In this document: piece after piece, positions 30,722-38,456 of the stretch | How the letters are laid out: each line of letters begins with the position of its first letter | How positions within the stretch are numbered: the stretch's first letter is position 1 | DNA from: an uncultured Porphyromonadaceae bacterium | Lineage (GTDB): Bacteria > Bacteroidota > Bacteroidia > Bacteroidales > Muribaculaceae | DNA length: 38,456 nucleotides | Direction: 5' to 3' | Assembly: GCA_946187345.1 (NCBI GenBank) | Contig: CAMHQD010000022.1 | Location: 1-38,456, forward strand | Position numbers and translations under genes: made by a program | Notes under the pieces: generated by a model | What the model was told of the DNA's origin: nothing | Database searches by the model: none | What the model saw: only the letters and a program-made list of their open reading frames with translations

Positions 30722-33208
30722 TTAGTTTCCTTTTCCCTGACCACCTTGGTCTGATGAGGCACCGCCGGTGTTGCTGCCGCCCACGAGGTCGTTGTTGTCG
30801 ATAGTGGTAGAGGTCTTCTTCACTTGTGCCTTGAGCGAGCCGAAGCGATAGGTGACGCGGATGCCGAACGAACGTTGCACCCAATTGTTGGTGTCATAGC
30901 CGGTGAAGTCGCCGTTGACATAGTTCTGACGGTAGCCGCCATACTTGCCACCGAATGGGTTTTGAGCCGCGAGTGTCACAGTGAGGCGGTCGTCCTTGAG
31001 GAAGGAGCGTTGCAGGCTGATGCCGTGCCACCATGAGCCGCGTTGCTTGGCGTAGAGGCCGTTTGTGCCGCCACCCCATGCGCCGACGTTGGCGCTCAGG
31101 CGTAGGCTCCACGGCAGCCGTTGGGTGAATTGGGTGTAGAACCAACCACCGGGGGCCTTGTTGTTCAGGCCGAGGTCCTTGCTGCGCAGCCACTCGTAGG
31201 AAACCGCGCCGTTGAACACCAGGCTCGACTTCGGGCCAATCTGCCATTGGAGGAAGGCGCTGAGGCTCAGTTCGCGAGAGCGCAGTGTGTTGGCGTAGGT
31301 TGACACCTCCTTGCCGTCGTCGGGGTCAACAAACTTGACGTCTGTGATGCTATTGGTGGAGAAGTCGTAGGACGGAGAGATGTTGAAGGTGAGTTTCGAA
31401 CCGATGCGCATATAGGTGAGTGACAGGCTGTGGTTGCGGGCGCTGGCAAGATGAGCGTTACCATAGTTACGGCTCGTCACAGTCTCGATTACAGCAGGGT
31501 TAAGGTAACTGATGCCGGGTCGGGCGATGCGTGTGCTGAAGGCCAGTTTCCACGAGTTGGCGAAGTCCGGCTGATAACTGATACTCGCGCTGGGCACCCA
31601 ATCGCTCAGGTTGCTGTGGTAGTCAGCCCGGTTGCCGAGCGGGAACTTTGCGCTGAGGCGGCTGTACTCGTATCGCAGGCCGGCCCTCGCGCTCCACTTG
31701 CCACGACTATAGGTGTAACTGAGATATGCGGCCGCCACCTGCGTGGTGTGATTGAGTTTGGTGAGCGCCGAGATGTCCTCCAGGCGGCTGCCGTTGAGCA
31801 CATACTCCTGGAAGGTGCGCGAGCGGTTGCTGCGGTGGATATACTTCAGTCCGGTCTCGAATTTGTGATACTTGGCAAAGGGACGTGTCCAGTCCAACTG
31901 AACGGTCTGTTCGAGGAAGTTCTCGCGGTTGGCGGTGTTGATGTCGCTGTAGGGGAGAGTGATGCCGTCGAGGTCGAAGTAGGTATTCTCGTTATTGTTG
32001 GTGTTGCGGGTTGTGGCGAGCAGGTAGGAGAGGGTGATGGTCTCATCCTTGCGGTGAGTGCGCCTCTGGTAGTCAAATCTACCGTTAAAACTGAAGAAAC
32101 CATATCCGCCGTCCGGGAAACTGAACCGGTTGTTATAACTATAGATGGGCGAGCCGGTGGCGGTGGCCATGCGCGTGCGCTGGCTTCCGTTGAGGGTCAT
32201 GTTGCCGTAGTGACCGCCAAAATTGAACGTGAGCAGGTTCAAAGTGTCCGGCTCGTAACTTGCCTCGATGTTGCCGAAGTGGATGGTCGCCGAGCCGCGA
32301 TGCTCCTGATTATTGAACATTGAGTTGCCGGTGTCGACATAGTCGTGGCGGCTATCGGCAAACTGGTGCTGGCGATGGCGATTGCTGTGGAACATACCAT
32401 AGTTGATTGAGGTGACAAACTTGCCGCTCTGGGCCGTCAGATAGCCGTTGAAGTTGAAGTCGCCCATGTGGTCCACAGCGCCGCCCACGGTGCCGGTCAC
32501 GCCGCCCGTGCCACCGTTGTCGACCATCACGATGTTGAGGATGGCCCCCACGCCCTCGGCGTCATACTTTGCGCCGGGCTCGGTGATGACCTCGATTTTC
32601 TTAATCATCGCCGCCGGAATGGCCTTGAGCACATCTTTAGCGTTAGAACTCATCGCCGGGTCGGGATGACCGTTCTTATAGATTTTATAGTTGGAGGAAC
32701 CTTTGACTGTAACGTTGTCTTGACCGTCGACGCTCACCATGGGCACCTTGCGCAGCATGTCGAGCGCGGTGGCCGTGCGGCTGTCATCATCGGCCTGCAC
32801 GTCGTAGGCCACCCGGTCAATCTCGTTGCTCACGAGTGGCTTGGCGGCGGTGACGGTAATGCCTTCGAGCATGTTAGCGTCGGAGGAGAGGGAGATGGTG
32901 CCCAGATTGGCGAGTGGCGTTGCGGTGGAGAGAGAAAACTCGCGGCGCGCGGTTGTCTTGCCAACAGCGGAGACTGTGACAACGTAGTGGCCACCTTTAG
33001 ATAGCGAGTGATCGAAGTGCCCGTCAACGTCGGTGACATCGACTAATACGGCGTGTGTGGTGTCGGCGACAGCAAAGACGCGCACTGTGGCGAATGGTTC
33101 GCTGTTGCCATCGCCATCGACGGCTGTGAAACGCAGGCTGTAGCCTTGTGCGGCGGCCGCGAGGGCCGCGAGAGTCAGCGCGAGGCTGAGGAACAATTTC
33201 AATTTCAT
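30722..33208 (-). CDS. TonB-dependent receptor-like outer membrane beta-barrel protein
   Basis: An 828-aa protein. The signal peptide (MKLKLFLSLALTLAALAAAA) precedes a carboxypeptidase-regulatory-like beta sandwich (about 22-108), a plug-like region with LRKVPMVSVDGQDNVTVKG and IKKIEVITEPGAKYDAEG (about 150-225), and an OMP_b-brl_3-type barrel to the C-terminus. No TonB box is clearly seen. A low-complexity Gly/Asn tail (GGSNTGGASSDQGGQGKGN) extends beyond the last strand. Substrate is unknown; no SusD partner lies nearby, so it is not a SusC in a polysaccharide locus. Confidence 0.8.
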   Translation of the reverse strand: MKLKLFLSLALTLAALAAAAQGYSLRFTAVDGDGNSEPFATVRVFAVADTTHAVLVDVTDVDGHFDHSLSKGGHYVVTVSAVGKTTARREFSLSTATPLANLGTISLSSDANMLEGITVTAAKPLVSNEIDRVAYDVQADDDSRTATALDMLRKVPMVSVDGQDNVTVKGSSNYKIYKNGHPDPAMSSNAKDVLKAIPAAMIKKIEVITEPGAKYDAEGVGAILNIVMVDNGGTGGVTGTVGGAVDHMGDFNFNGYLTAQSGKFVTSINYGMFHSNRHRQHQFADSRHDYVDTGNSMFNNQEHRGSATIHFGNIEASYEPDTLNLLTFNFGGHYGNMTLNGSQRTRMATATGSPIYSYNNRFSFPDGGYGFFSFNGRFDYQRRTHRKDETITLSYLLATTRNTNNNENTYFDLDGITLPYSDINTANRENFLEQTVQLDWTRPFAKYHKFETGLKYIHRSNRSRTFQEYVLNGSRLEDISALTKLNHTTQVAAAYLSYTYSRGKWSARAGLRYEYSRLSAKFPLGNRADYHSNLSDWVPSASISYQPDFANSWKLAFSTRIARPGISYLNPAVIETVTSRNYGNAHLASARNHSLSLTYMRIGSKLTFNISPSYDFSTNSITDVKFVDPDDGKEVSTYANTLRSRELSLSAFLQWQIGPKSSLVFNGAVSYEWLRSKDLGLNNKAPGGWFYTQFTQRLPWSLRLSANVGAWGGGTNGLYAKQRGSWWHGISLQRSFLKDDRLTVTLAAQNPFGGKYGGYRQNYVNGDFTGYDTNNWVQRSFGIRVTYRFGSLKAQVKKTSTTIDNNDLVGGSNTGGASSDQGGQGKGN

Positions 33209-33313
33209 ATCCGTTTTTTGTTGTTATTTTTTCATTAGACGAGTGAGCGTGGCAAAAAGTTGCGTCAACACTCTAAAATACTGCATTTATTCCCAATCGC
33301 GCCAGCGATTGGC

Positions 33314-33343
33314 TCAACCTCTCAACCATCAACCTCTCAACCA
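33314..33343. repeat. Perfect 15-bp tandem duplication TCAACCTCTCAACCA
   Basis: Two adjacent identical 15-bp units (33314-33328 and 33329-33343), directly beside the stop codon of umuC on the minus strand. The 136-base spacer up to the barrel gene contains no other feature I can support. Confidence 0.85.
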
Positions 33344-33344
33344 C

Positions 33345-34607
33345 TCACGACATGGCAGTGTAGAAGCGCAGGGTGTGGCTCGCGGTGGCGGTGTGGCCTT
33401 GTAGCGGTCGCCAGCGGGCCGTGGCATCGGCCTGTGGTGCGAGTTGTACCATGCGCGAACCATAGTTATCGTTGATCGTGTCGATTGCCTTCATCAGTTC
33501 ACGTTGCTTGCCGTGGTCGGTCTTGTCAAACAGATTGAGTTGCACACCGCTGTCCGGCGAGATGTCGCTGACTATGACTCCGGCGCGGCGGTAGCCGTAC
33601 CCCTCGCGGAAGATATTGTTGAAGGCCAGCATGGCGTAGTGGACGATGACGTTGGTGGCGGAACTTGGAGTGGAGAGGCGCAGCCGGCAATCGTTGGAGT
33701 AGTAGGGGAGGTCTTCGCGGAAGCGGTCGCCGCTCACAAAGGCGGTAACGGCGGCGGCAACAGAGTGCTCGTCGCGCAAATGCTTGGCGCAACGCTCGGC
33801 AAAATTGAGCACCGCGTCGCGCACGTCGTTACGCTCGGTGAGCACTGTGCCGAAGGTGCGTGAGTTCATGATTGTCTTGCGTGATGTGGAGATGGGGGCC
33901 GGTTGCAGGCAGTCCTCGCCGCGCAACTCGCGTGCCGTGCGCTCGAGAGTGACGCTATAATTGATGCGCACCACTTCGGGCGGCAGGGCGGCAAGGTGGG
34001 CGGCGGTGGTAATGCCACGTGCCTTGAGTTGCGGCGCGAGGCGACGGCCCACTCCCCAAACGTCCTCGATGGGTGTCCGTCGCAGCATGATGTCAATGGC
34101 CTCGGGGCGAATAATCCAGTAGACGCTGTCCTTGATCTGGGGATGTTTTTTGGCGGTCTCGGCGGCGATTTTGCAGAGCGTGCGCGATGGGGCGAAACCG
34201 ATGCTTACCGGCACACCCACCTCGCGACGGATGCGCTTCACCAGTGCCGCCATCATCTCGTGGCCGCGCTCAACGTCGTCGGTGGGCATGCGGAAGAAAG
34301 CCTCGTCAACCGAGTAGATCTCAATGCCCTCAACCGTCTGCCCCAGAATGGCCATGATGCGGTGAGACAGGTCGCTATATACGATGTGGCGAGCCGAAAG
34401 TTGCACCACTTGGCGAGGGTCGGTGTGGTCCTTGATTTGGAATGCAGGGCACCCCATTGGTATACCGAGGCGCTTGGCCTCGTTGCTGCGCGCGATAACG
34501 CACCCGTCGTTGTTGCTCAGCACCACAACGGGCCGCCGTTCGAGTGCCGGGTTGAACACCTGCTCGCACGACACAAAGAAGTTGTTGCAATCAACCAGAC
34601 CGTACAT
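33345..34607 (-). CDS. umuC: Y-family DNA polymerase V catalytic subunit UmuC
   Basis: A 420-aa translesion polymerase. The start at 34607 (MYGLVDCNNFFVSCEQVF) is preferred over the ATG at 34622: family members start here and GGAGAGAGG precedes it at proper distance, while the AAGGAGG before the upstream ATG touches it directly. Catalytic acidic residues lie in LVDCNNFF and YSVDEAFF; the HhH region is RTPIEDVWGVGRRL. No umuD lies next to it, unlike many operons, so cleavage-dependent activation must use a distant UmuD. No LexA-like box was identified. Confidence 0.88.
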   Translation of the reverse strand: MYGLVDCNNFFVSCEQVFNPALERRPVVVLSNNDGCVIARSNEAKRLGIPMGCPAFQIKDHTDPRQVVQLSARHIVYSDLSHRIMAILGQTVEGIEIYSVDEAFFRMPTDDVERGHEMMAALVKRIRREVGVPVSIGFAPSRTLCKIAAETAKKHPQIKDSVYWIIRPEAIDIMLRRTPIEDVWGVGRRLAPQLKARGITTAAHLAALPPEVVRINYSVTLERTARELRGEDCLQPAPISTSRKTIMNSRTFGTVLTERNDVRDAVLNFAERCAKHLRDEHSVAAAVTAFVSGDRFREDLPYYSNDCRLRLSTPSSATNVIVHYAMLAFNNIFREGYGYRRAGVIVSDISPDSGVQLNLFDKTDHGKQRELMKAIDTINDNYGSRMVQLAPQADATARWRPLQGHTATASHTLRFYTAMS

Positions 34608-34622
34608 GAGTCCTCTCTCCAT

Positions 34623-34664
34623 CCTCCTTGTAGGGCTAAGCCAAGGCCTGCCCCTACAAGGAGG
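34623..34664. repeat. REP-like palindrome between the M16 protease and umuC genes
   Basis: CCTCCTTGTAGGG (34623-34635) and CCCTACAAGGAGG (34652-34664) form a 13-bp perfect stem with loop containing AAGCCAAGGCCT. It fills most of the spacer; on the minus strand one arm supplies an AAGGAGG just before the upstream umuC ATG. It may also terminate or stabilise the upstream transcript. Confidence 0.8.
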
Positions 34665-34670
34665 TAATGT

Positions 34671-37454
34671 TTAATTTTGGCCGAAGACCGAGACGATGGT
34701 TGTCTCGTCCATTTTTGCGACAAACTCGTTGAACTCGTCGAGAGTGACGGTGCGGTAGAAGTCGTCGACTCCGGCGACGGCATCGATGCCGCGGGCGCGT
34801 TGCAGCAGGGCGTTGAGCCAGTAGGCGTTGGTCCGCACTTCCAGTTCGTGCCGTTGTTGCAATTGTTTTTTGACACTATCGAAGTACTCTTGATTTATGA
34901 TTATGCCATTTCTCAAGGCGACGAGGATATTGCCGATGACGTTAACGGCTTGCATGAGAGTTTCGTGGCTGACGTCATACTCGATCGTCGTTTCCCACTT
35001 GCCCGCAGGCTTGTCAATGCACGACTCGATGTGTATGCCATAGGTCAGGTGCATGTCCTCGCGCAGGAAGTAGTTGAGAATGCCGCCCGCGATCAAGTCG
35101 TACAGGCCCATCATGAGCTCGTTGCGGTAGGAGTAGACACAGTCTCCGGCCATAAATTCCTTGACAGGGCAGCGTTGCGAAACTTGCTTCAGCTCAATGG
35201 GAATGGTCACGCACGTGTCGTTGAGCGCCGGGTGCCGTATCATTCGCGGCTCAAACGTGTGGCCTGGCAGCGAGCCGATGTAACGGCAGGCAAGCTCTTC
35301 GGCCTCTTTCGGGTCGAAATTGCCCACGATGGTGAAGGTGTATTCGGCCGCGTTGGCGGTGAACTCGCGGAAGAGTTTGTCGCTGCGGTTCAGATTGACG
35401 CCTTCGATGTCGGCTACGGTCGGCGGCAAGCAGTAGTTGTCGCTTGTGATGTTGTTGAGCATGGCGGCATTGAGAGCCGCATCGGTGTCGTTGAGTATGT
35501 TGCGGGTAGTGTTGACGCTTGTCTGCTTGACGGCGTTAAACGCGTCGCTATCGGGCCGAGGGTCGGTGAAGTAGAGGTGACACAACTGTAGCAATGTCGG
35601 CAATCCGGCGGTGTTGCTGCTGCCCTGGAAGCCATGATGGTCATCATTGACGTCAAATTCAAGATTGCAATAGTCGGCTGCCATACGCTTGATGAGTTGG
35701 AGCTGTTTCCATCCGCCGGGTCTTAAGGTCGCGGTGTAAAGGTTTAAGAGATTGGCTGTGGCGGTGAGGCTTTGGTCAATGCTCAATGTGCCGCCGCGGG
35801 CGTATGCGCCGAAGAGCACTTCGTCGTTCTTGAAATCAGTGGGCTTGAGCAAGACAGTCGCGCCATTGCTCATGTGGAGGATGGTGGCGCCGGCCAGGCG
35901 GTCTTCCTCACTTGAGATAACCGTGCCGGCTTGCGGCGCGGTGGCGAGCAGGGGAGCGGTGTAGTCGATGTCGTCGGCAGGCTCGGGATAGTTCGCGTTG
36001 AGTGCTGAGGTGTAGAGGTTCGCAAAAATGTCGGTTTGCGGCAGGGAATAGCCTTTCGGTCCGATGGCGAGAACGTAAGCGTTATCTGGAGTGACAATTT
36101 TTCGCAACAAGTTATTGATATTGGTTGGCTCGATGCGGTTGATGATTTCCACACAAAGGTCGCGCTCGATTTTGATGCCTGGAATGTATCCGCCCTCGCG
36201 ATAGTGCCGGCTGTACTCGTCAACGTAGGTGGCGTTCTCGTGTTTCCCCAGGTCGGCTAAAGCATTGTCATAGAATGTGACCAGTTGCCGTTTGACCACC
36301 CCTAATTCACCGGCGGTGAAGCCTTTGTCTCGCGCCGCGGCGATAAAGCGCATCACTCTTGACACGCATCCGGTCAGGTCTTCACTTCGTGCTGAGAATG
36401 TGACACTCAGCTCGCGTTTTGTGTTCACATTGCCGCCAAACATGCCGCCATCGTCGGCGTCAATGGTGCCAATGGGCGACTGTGGGTCGATGATGAGTTC
36501 CTGCAGACGCAGGTCGAGCAGGTTCACCAATAGGGTGCGTTCCACGATACATGCGGCATATTCTGCGGTGTTGCGTTGCCCGAAAGGCAAGTCGTCATAT
36601 TTGAATGCGAGTCTGAATTGCGGCATGATAACTTCGTCATCGTTCATCTCAGCCGTTTGCAGGCCTTTGTTGCCCGGCACCTCTGCCCACTCTCGTGCCG
36701 GTGCGTCTGTCGGGTTGGATAGGGGCGACATCACTTGAGTGATGCGCTCGGTCATTCTGTCGGCATCAAAGTCTCCAACAGCGACTACCGCCATCAGTTC
36801 CGGCCGGTACCACCGGTGGTAGAAGTCCAGGATTTGCTCTCGTGTGGCGTTGTTCACGATGTCCATGTCACCGATAGGCATACGTGTGGAGTAGGCGTTG
36901 TCCGGCATCAGTTGCGAGGCGAGCGAATTGAAGATGCGCTCTTGCAGCGTCCGGTTGCTGCGCCACTCCTCAATGACAATGTCGCGTTCCTTTTTCAGTC
37001 CGGCGCTGTCGATTGTGAGTTCGCACGCCATGTCGCGCATCATCAGCAGAATGGTGTCGAGCGTCGCCTCGCCGGCCAGGCGGATATTAGAGAACTTGTA
37101 AGTTGTGAAGTCAAATTCGGTAGTGGCGTTGATATCGCTGCCGAAGACTGCCCCGTGGTCCTCGATAAATTCGGTAATGGTGTTGCCGGGATAATTCTTC
37201 GTGCCCTCGAAACTGATGTGCTCGAGCAGATGGGCAAAGCCTCGCTCATCGTCGCGCTCAACTGTTGAGCCCACGCGATATATAAGGTGTACGTCAGCCA
37301 TGCCTGCCGGTACAGCGTTGTGGCGAACGTAGTAGGTGAGGCCGTTGGGCAGCCTGCCGTAGCGCACCTCGGGATCTATAGTAATCTCTTGACCGGTAGC
37401 GATTGTAGTGGCAATAAACGCTGCTAAGGCAATTATTATGAATTTTAATTTCAT
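34671..37454 (-). CDS. M16 family zinc metalloprotease (pitrilysin-like, two domains)
   Basis: A 927-aa protein with a signal peptide (MKLKFIIIALAAFIATTIATG), so periplasmic or envelope. The zinc site is inverted HxxEH: H75-LL-E78-H79, with the third ligand E156 in KKERDIVIEEW. Two M16/M16C halves follow (active and inactive), total length as expected for Bacteroidota homologues that degrade peptides. The promoter TACTTTTG (37490-37483) lies upstream. It ends just before the palindrome and umuC. Confidence 0.9.
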   Translation of the reverse strand: MKLKFIIIALAAFIATTIATGQEITIDPEVRYGRLPNGLTYYVRHNAVPAGMADVHLIYRVGSTVERDDERGFAHLLEHISFEGTKNYPGNTITEFIEDHGAVFGSDINATTEFDFTTYKFSNIRLAGEATLDTILLMMRDMACELTIDSAGLKKERDIVIEEWRSNRTLQERIFNSLASQLMPDNAYSTRMPIGDMDIVNNATREQILDFYHRWYRPELMAVVAVGDFDADRMTERITQVMSPLSNPTDAPAREWAEVPGNKGLQTAEMNDDEVIMPQFRLAFKYDDLPFGQRNTAEYAACIVERTLLVNLLDLRLQELIIDPQSPIGTIDADDGGMFGGNVNTKRELSVTFSARSEDLTGCVSRVMRFIAAARDKGFTAGELGVVKRQLVTFYDNALADLGKHENATYVDEYSRHYREGGYIPGIKIERDLCVEIINRIEPTNINNLLRKIVTPDNAYVLAIGPKGYSLPQTDIFANLYTSALNANYPEPADDIDYTAPLLATAPQAGTVISSEEDRLAGATILHMSNGATVLLKPTDFKNDEVLFGAYARGGTLSIDQSLTATANLLNLYTATLRPGGWKQLQLIKRMAADYCNLEFDVNDDHHGFQGSSNTAGLPTLLQLCHLYFTDPRPDSDAFNAVKQTSVNTTRNILNDTDAALNAAMLNNITSDNYCLPPTVADIEGVNLNRSDKLFREFTANAAEYTFTIVGNFDPKEAEELACRYIGSLPGHTFEPRMIRHPALNDTCVTIPIELKQVSQRCPVKEFMAGDCVYSYRNELMMGLYDLIAGGILNYFLREDMHLTYGIHIESCIDKPAGKWETTIEYDVSHETLMQAVNVIGNILVALRNGIIINQEYFDSVKKQLQQRHELEVRTNAYWLNALLQRARGIDAVAGVDDFYRTVTLDEFNEFVAKMDETTIVSVFGQN

Positions 37455-37482
37455 CTATGGGTGGATTTTAGAGTTGGATGAC

Positions 37483-37512
37483 AAAAGTAGTGAAAATCCT
37501 TGTGGTGTGCAA
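37483..37512 (-). promoter_or_regulatory. Bacteroidota-type promoter of the M16 protease gene
   Basis: Minus strand: TTG (37512-37510), about 19-20 bases, TACTTTTG (37490-37483). The ATG at 37454 is about 28 bases downstream of the -7 box. Confidence 0.55.
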
Positions 37513-37537
37513 TGATTGTTATATTAAGAGATGTGAA

Positions 37538-37579
37538 AACGGCGGCAGCCGCTCTGTATAGAGGCGTGCTGCCGCTGTT
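37538..37579 (-). terminator. Terminator of the methylmalonyl-CoA mutase gene
   Basis: On the minus strand AAAACAGCGGCAGC pairs with GGCTGCCGCCGTTTT (8-bp GC core GCGGCAGC/GCTGCCGC at 37542-37549 and 37568-37575) and ends in GTTTTC. It lies about 65 bases after the mutase stop. A smaller hairpin GCAAAGC/GCTTTGC lies between. Confidence 0.6.
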
Positions 37580-37643
37580 TTCTGCAAAGCAGCCTTGCCG
37601 CTTTGCGTTACATTCTATTAATAGATTATCTACTAATAGCCAA

Positions 37644-38456
37644 TTACTCGTTATCGAGCAGGATGTTCATAATCTCGATGGCACTCTTCATGATGTTGGT
37701 GCCGGGGCCGAAGATTGCCGCGACGCCTGCCTTGTAGAGGAAGTCGTAGTCCTGCACGGGGATGACGCCGCCGGCGATGACGATGATGTCTTCGCGGCCA
37801 AGTTTGCGCAACTCTTCGATGACTTGCGGCACGAGCGTCTTGTGACCGGCGGCCAACGACGACACGCCGAGCACGTTCACGTCGTTCTCGACGGCCTCTC
37901 GCGCGCTTTCCTCCGGAGTCTGGAACAACGGGCCCATGTCGACGTCAAAGCCGCAGTCGGCATAACCGGTAGCGACAACCTTGGCGCCACGGTCGTGGCC
38001 GTCCTGACCCATCTTGGCAATCATGATGCGCGGCTGGCGACCCTCCTTCTTGGCAAACAACGCGGTGAGTTCGCGCGCGCGCTCCAGGTCGGGATCGGAT
38101 TTTGTCTCTGATGAATACACGCCTGAAATGGTTTTAACAACTGCTTTGTAACGACCCACAATTTTCTCGCAGGCATCCGAAATCTCACCGAGCGAGGCAC
38201 GGTCCTTGGCTGCCTTGACGGCCAACTCAAGCAGGTTGCCCTCGCCGGTTTCCACACAACGGGTGATGGCGTCGAGGTCGGCCTGCACAGCGGCCTCATT
38301 GCGGCTGGCACGCAGTTTCTCGAGGCCCTCAACTTGCTCGCGGCGCACCTCGGTGTTGTCAATCTCGAGGATGTCGATTGGGTCTTCCTTCTCGAGGGCA
38401 TACTTGTTGATGCCCACGATGGTCTGACGGCCACTGTCAATGCGAGCCTGGGTACG
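37644..38456 (-). CDS. mutB: Methylmalonyl-CoA mutase large subunit, C-terminal part (5' partial)
   Basis: The frame is open to the right edge, so only the C-terminal 270 residues are seen. They include the end of the TIM barrel linker and the B12-binding domain with DGHDRG (the D-x-H-x-x-G cobalamin motif) in KMGQDGHDRGAKVVATGYAD, then GPLFQTPEE, SSLAAGHKTLVP and IIVIAGGVIP. The enzyme interconverts succinyl-CoA and methylmalonyl-CoA in propionate formation, a hallmark of Bacteroidales. The small subunit would be expected beyond the window edge or elsewhere. Confidence 0.93.
   Translation of the reverse strand, partial: RTQARIDSGRQTIVGINKYALEKEDPIDILEIDNTEVRREQVEGLEKLRASRNEAAVQADLDAITRCVETGEGNLLELAVKAAKDRASLGEISDACEKIVGRYKAVVKTISGVYSSETKSDPDLERARELTALFAKKEGRQPRIMIAKMGQDGHDRGAKVVATGYADCGFDVDMGPLFQTPEESAREAVENDVNVLGVSSLAAGHKTLVPQVIEELRKLGREDIIVIAGGVIPVQDYDFLYKAGVAAIFGPGTNIMKSAIEIMNILLDNE

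Noticed and set aside
31430-32323. A 297-codon plus-strand frame inside the barrel gene
   Set aside because: It is antisense to a complete outer-membrane protein with signal peptide and domains; no independent evidence.
34608-34622. Upstream ATG of umuC as real start
   Set aside because: AAGGAGG directly touches this ATG, leaving no spacing, and belongs to a palindrome; the ATG at 34607 matches the family start and has its own purine-rich site.
1-38456. CRISPR array, rRNA genes or insertion sequences
   Set aside because: No regularly spaced repeat-spacer structure, no rRNA-like stretch and no transposase ORF could be seen. The short repeats noted are only two to four units long.

Overview
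The window looks like a chromosome segment of a fairly GC-rich gut-type Bacteroidales bacterium carrying most of a siphovirus-type prophage. Bacteroidota affiliation rests on repeated promoters of the form TTTG-N19/20-TAnnTTTG, the near absence of Shine-Dalgarno leaders, and typical host genes: a THUMP-like methyltransferase, an OMP_b-brl-type outer-membrane protein, an M16 protease and B12-dependent methylmalonyl-CoA mutase. Assignment to the Muribaculaceae or a relative is only an impression from GC content and protein flavour. The phage integrase and repressor region is not in the window and presumably lies to the left.

Layout. Positions 1-3.6 kb: an HNH protein and a cargo zone placed between HNH and the terminase. 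The cargo is DUF4417, two divergent CdiA-CT/BECR-like nuclease genes, a PLD-like protein and small ORFs. Positions 3.6-12.7 kb: small and large terminase, portal, a MuF head protein fused to a papain-fold toxin-like (Tox-PL) domain, scaffold, decoration protein, major capsid and head-tail connectors. Positions 12.7-23.5 kb: tail completion, tail tube, chaperone-like gene, 1516-aa tape measure, Dit-like protein, tail-tip protein and a fibre with BspA-like repeats. Positions 23.5-25.9 kb: lysis cassette of holin, amidase and single-gene (u-)spanin, with a reverse-strand membrane 'moron' inside it. Positions 25.9-28.3 kb: a second fibre/appendage set ending in terminators. Positions 28.5-29.2 kb: a HicAB toxin-antitoxin pair near the presumed right prophage boundary. 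Positions 29.4-38.5 kb: host genes, namely the methyltransferase, then on the minus strand an outer-membrane barrel, UmuC, M16 protease and the 3'-half of methylmalonyl-CoA mutase.

Main observation. Each of the three effector-like domains in the phage late region (two BECR-like nucleases and the Tox-PL domain) is followed by a transcription unit pointing back at it from the minus strand, with its own Bacteroidota-type promoter. Two of these units look like short structured RNAs of about 100 nt, and the third encodes an 85-aa protein. The simplest hypothesis is that toxins are made with the silent late operon while protection is expressed constitutively in the lysogen from the opposite strand. 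This is inferred from layout and promoter motifs only.

The structural genes TerS, portal, scaffold, decoration, capsid and tail tube are each preceded by an unusual (CA)-rich leader. Composition changes sharply at the toxin domains, at parts of the tail-tip and fibre genes and at the moron, which suggests module exchange.
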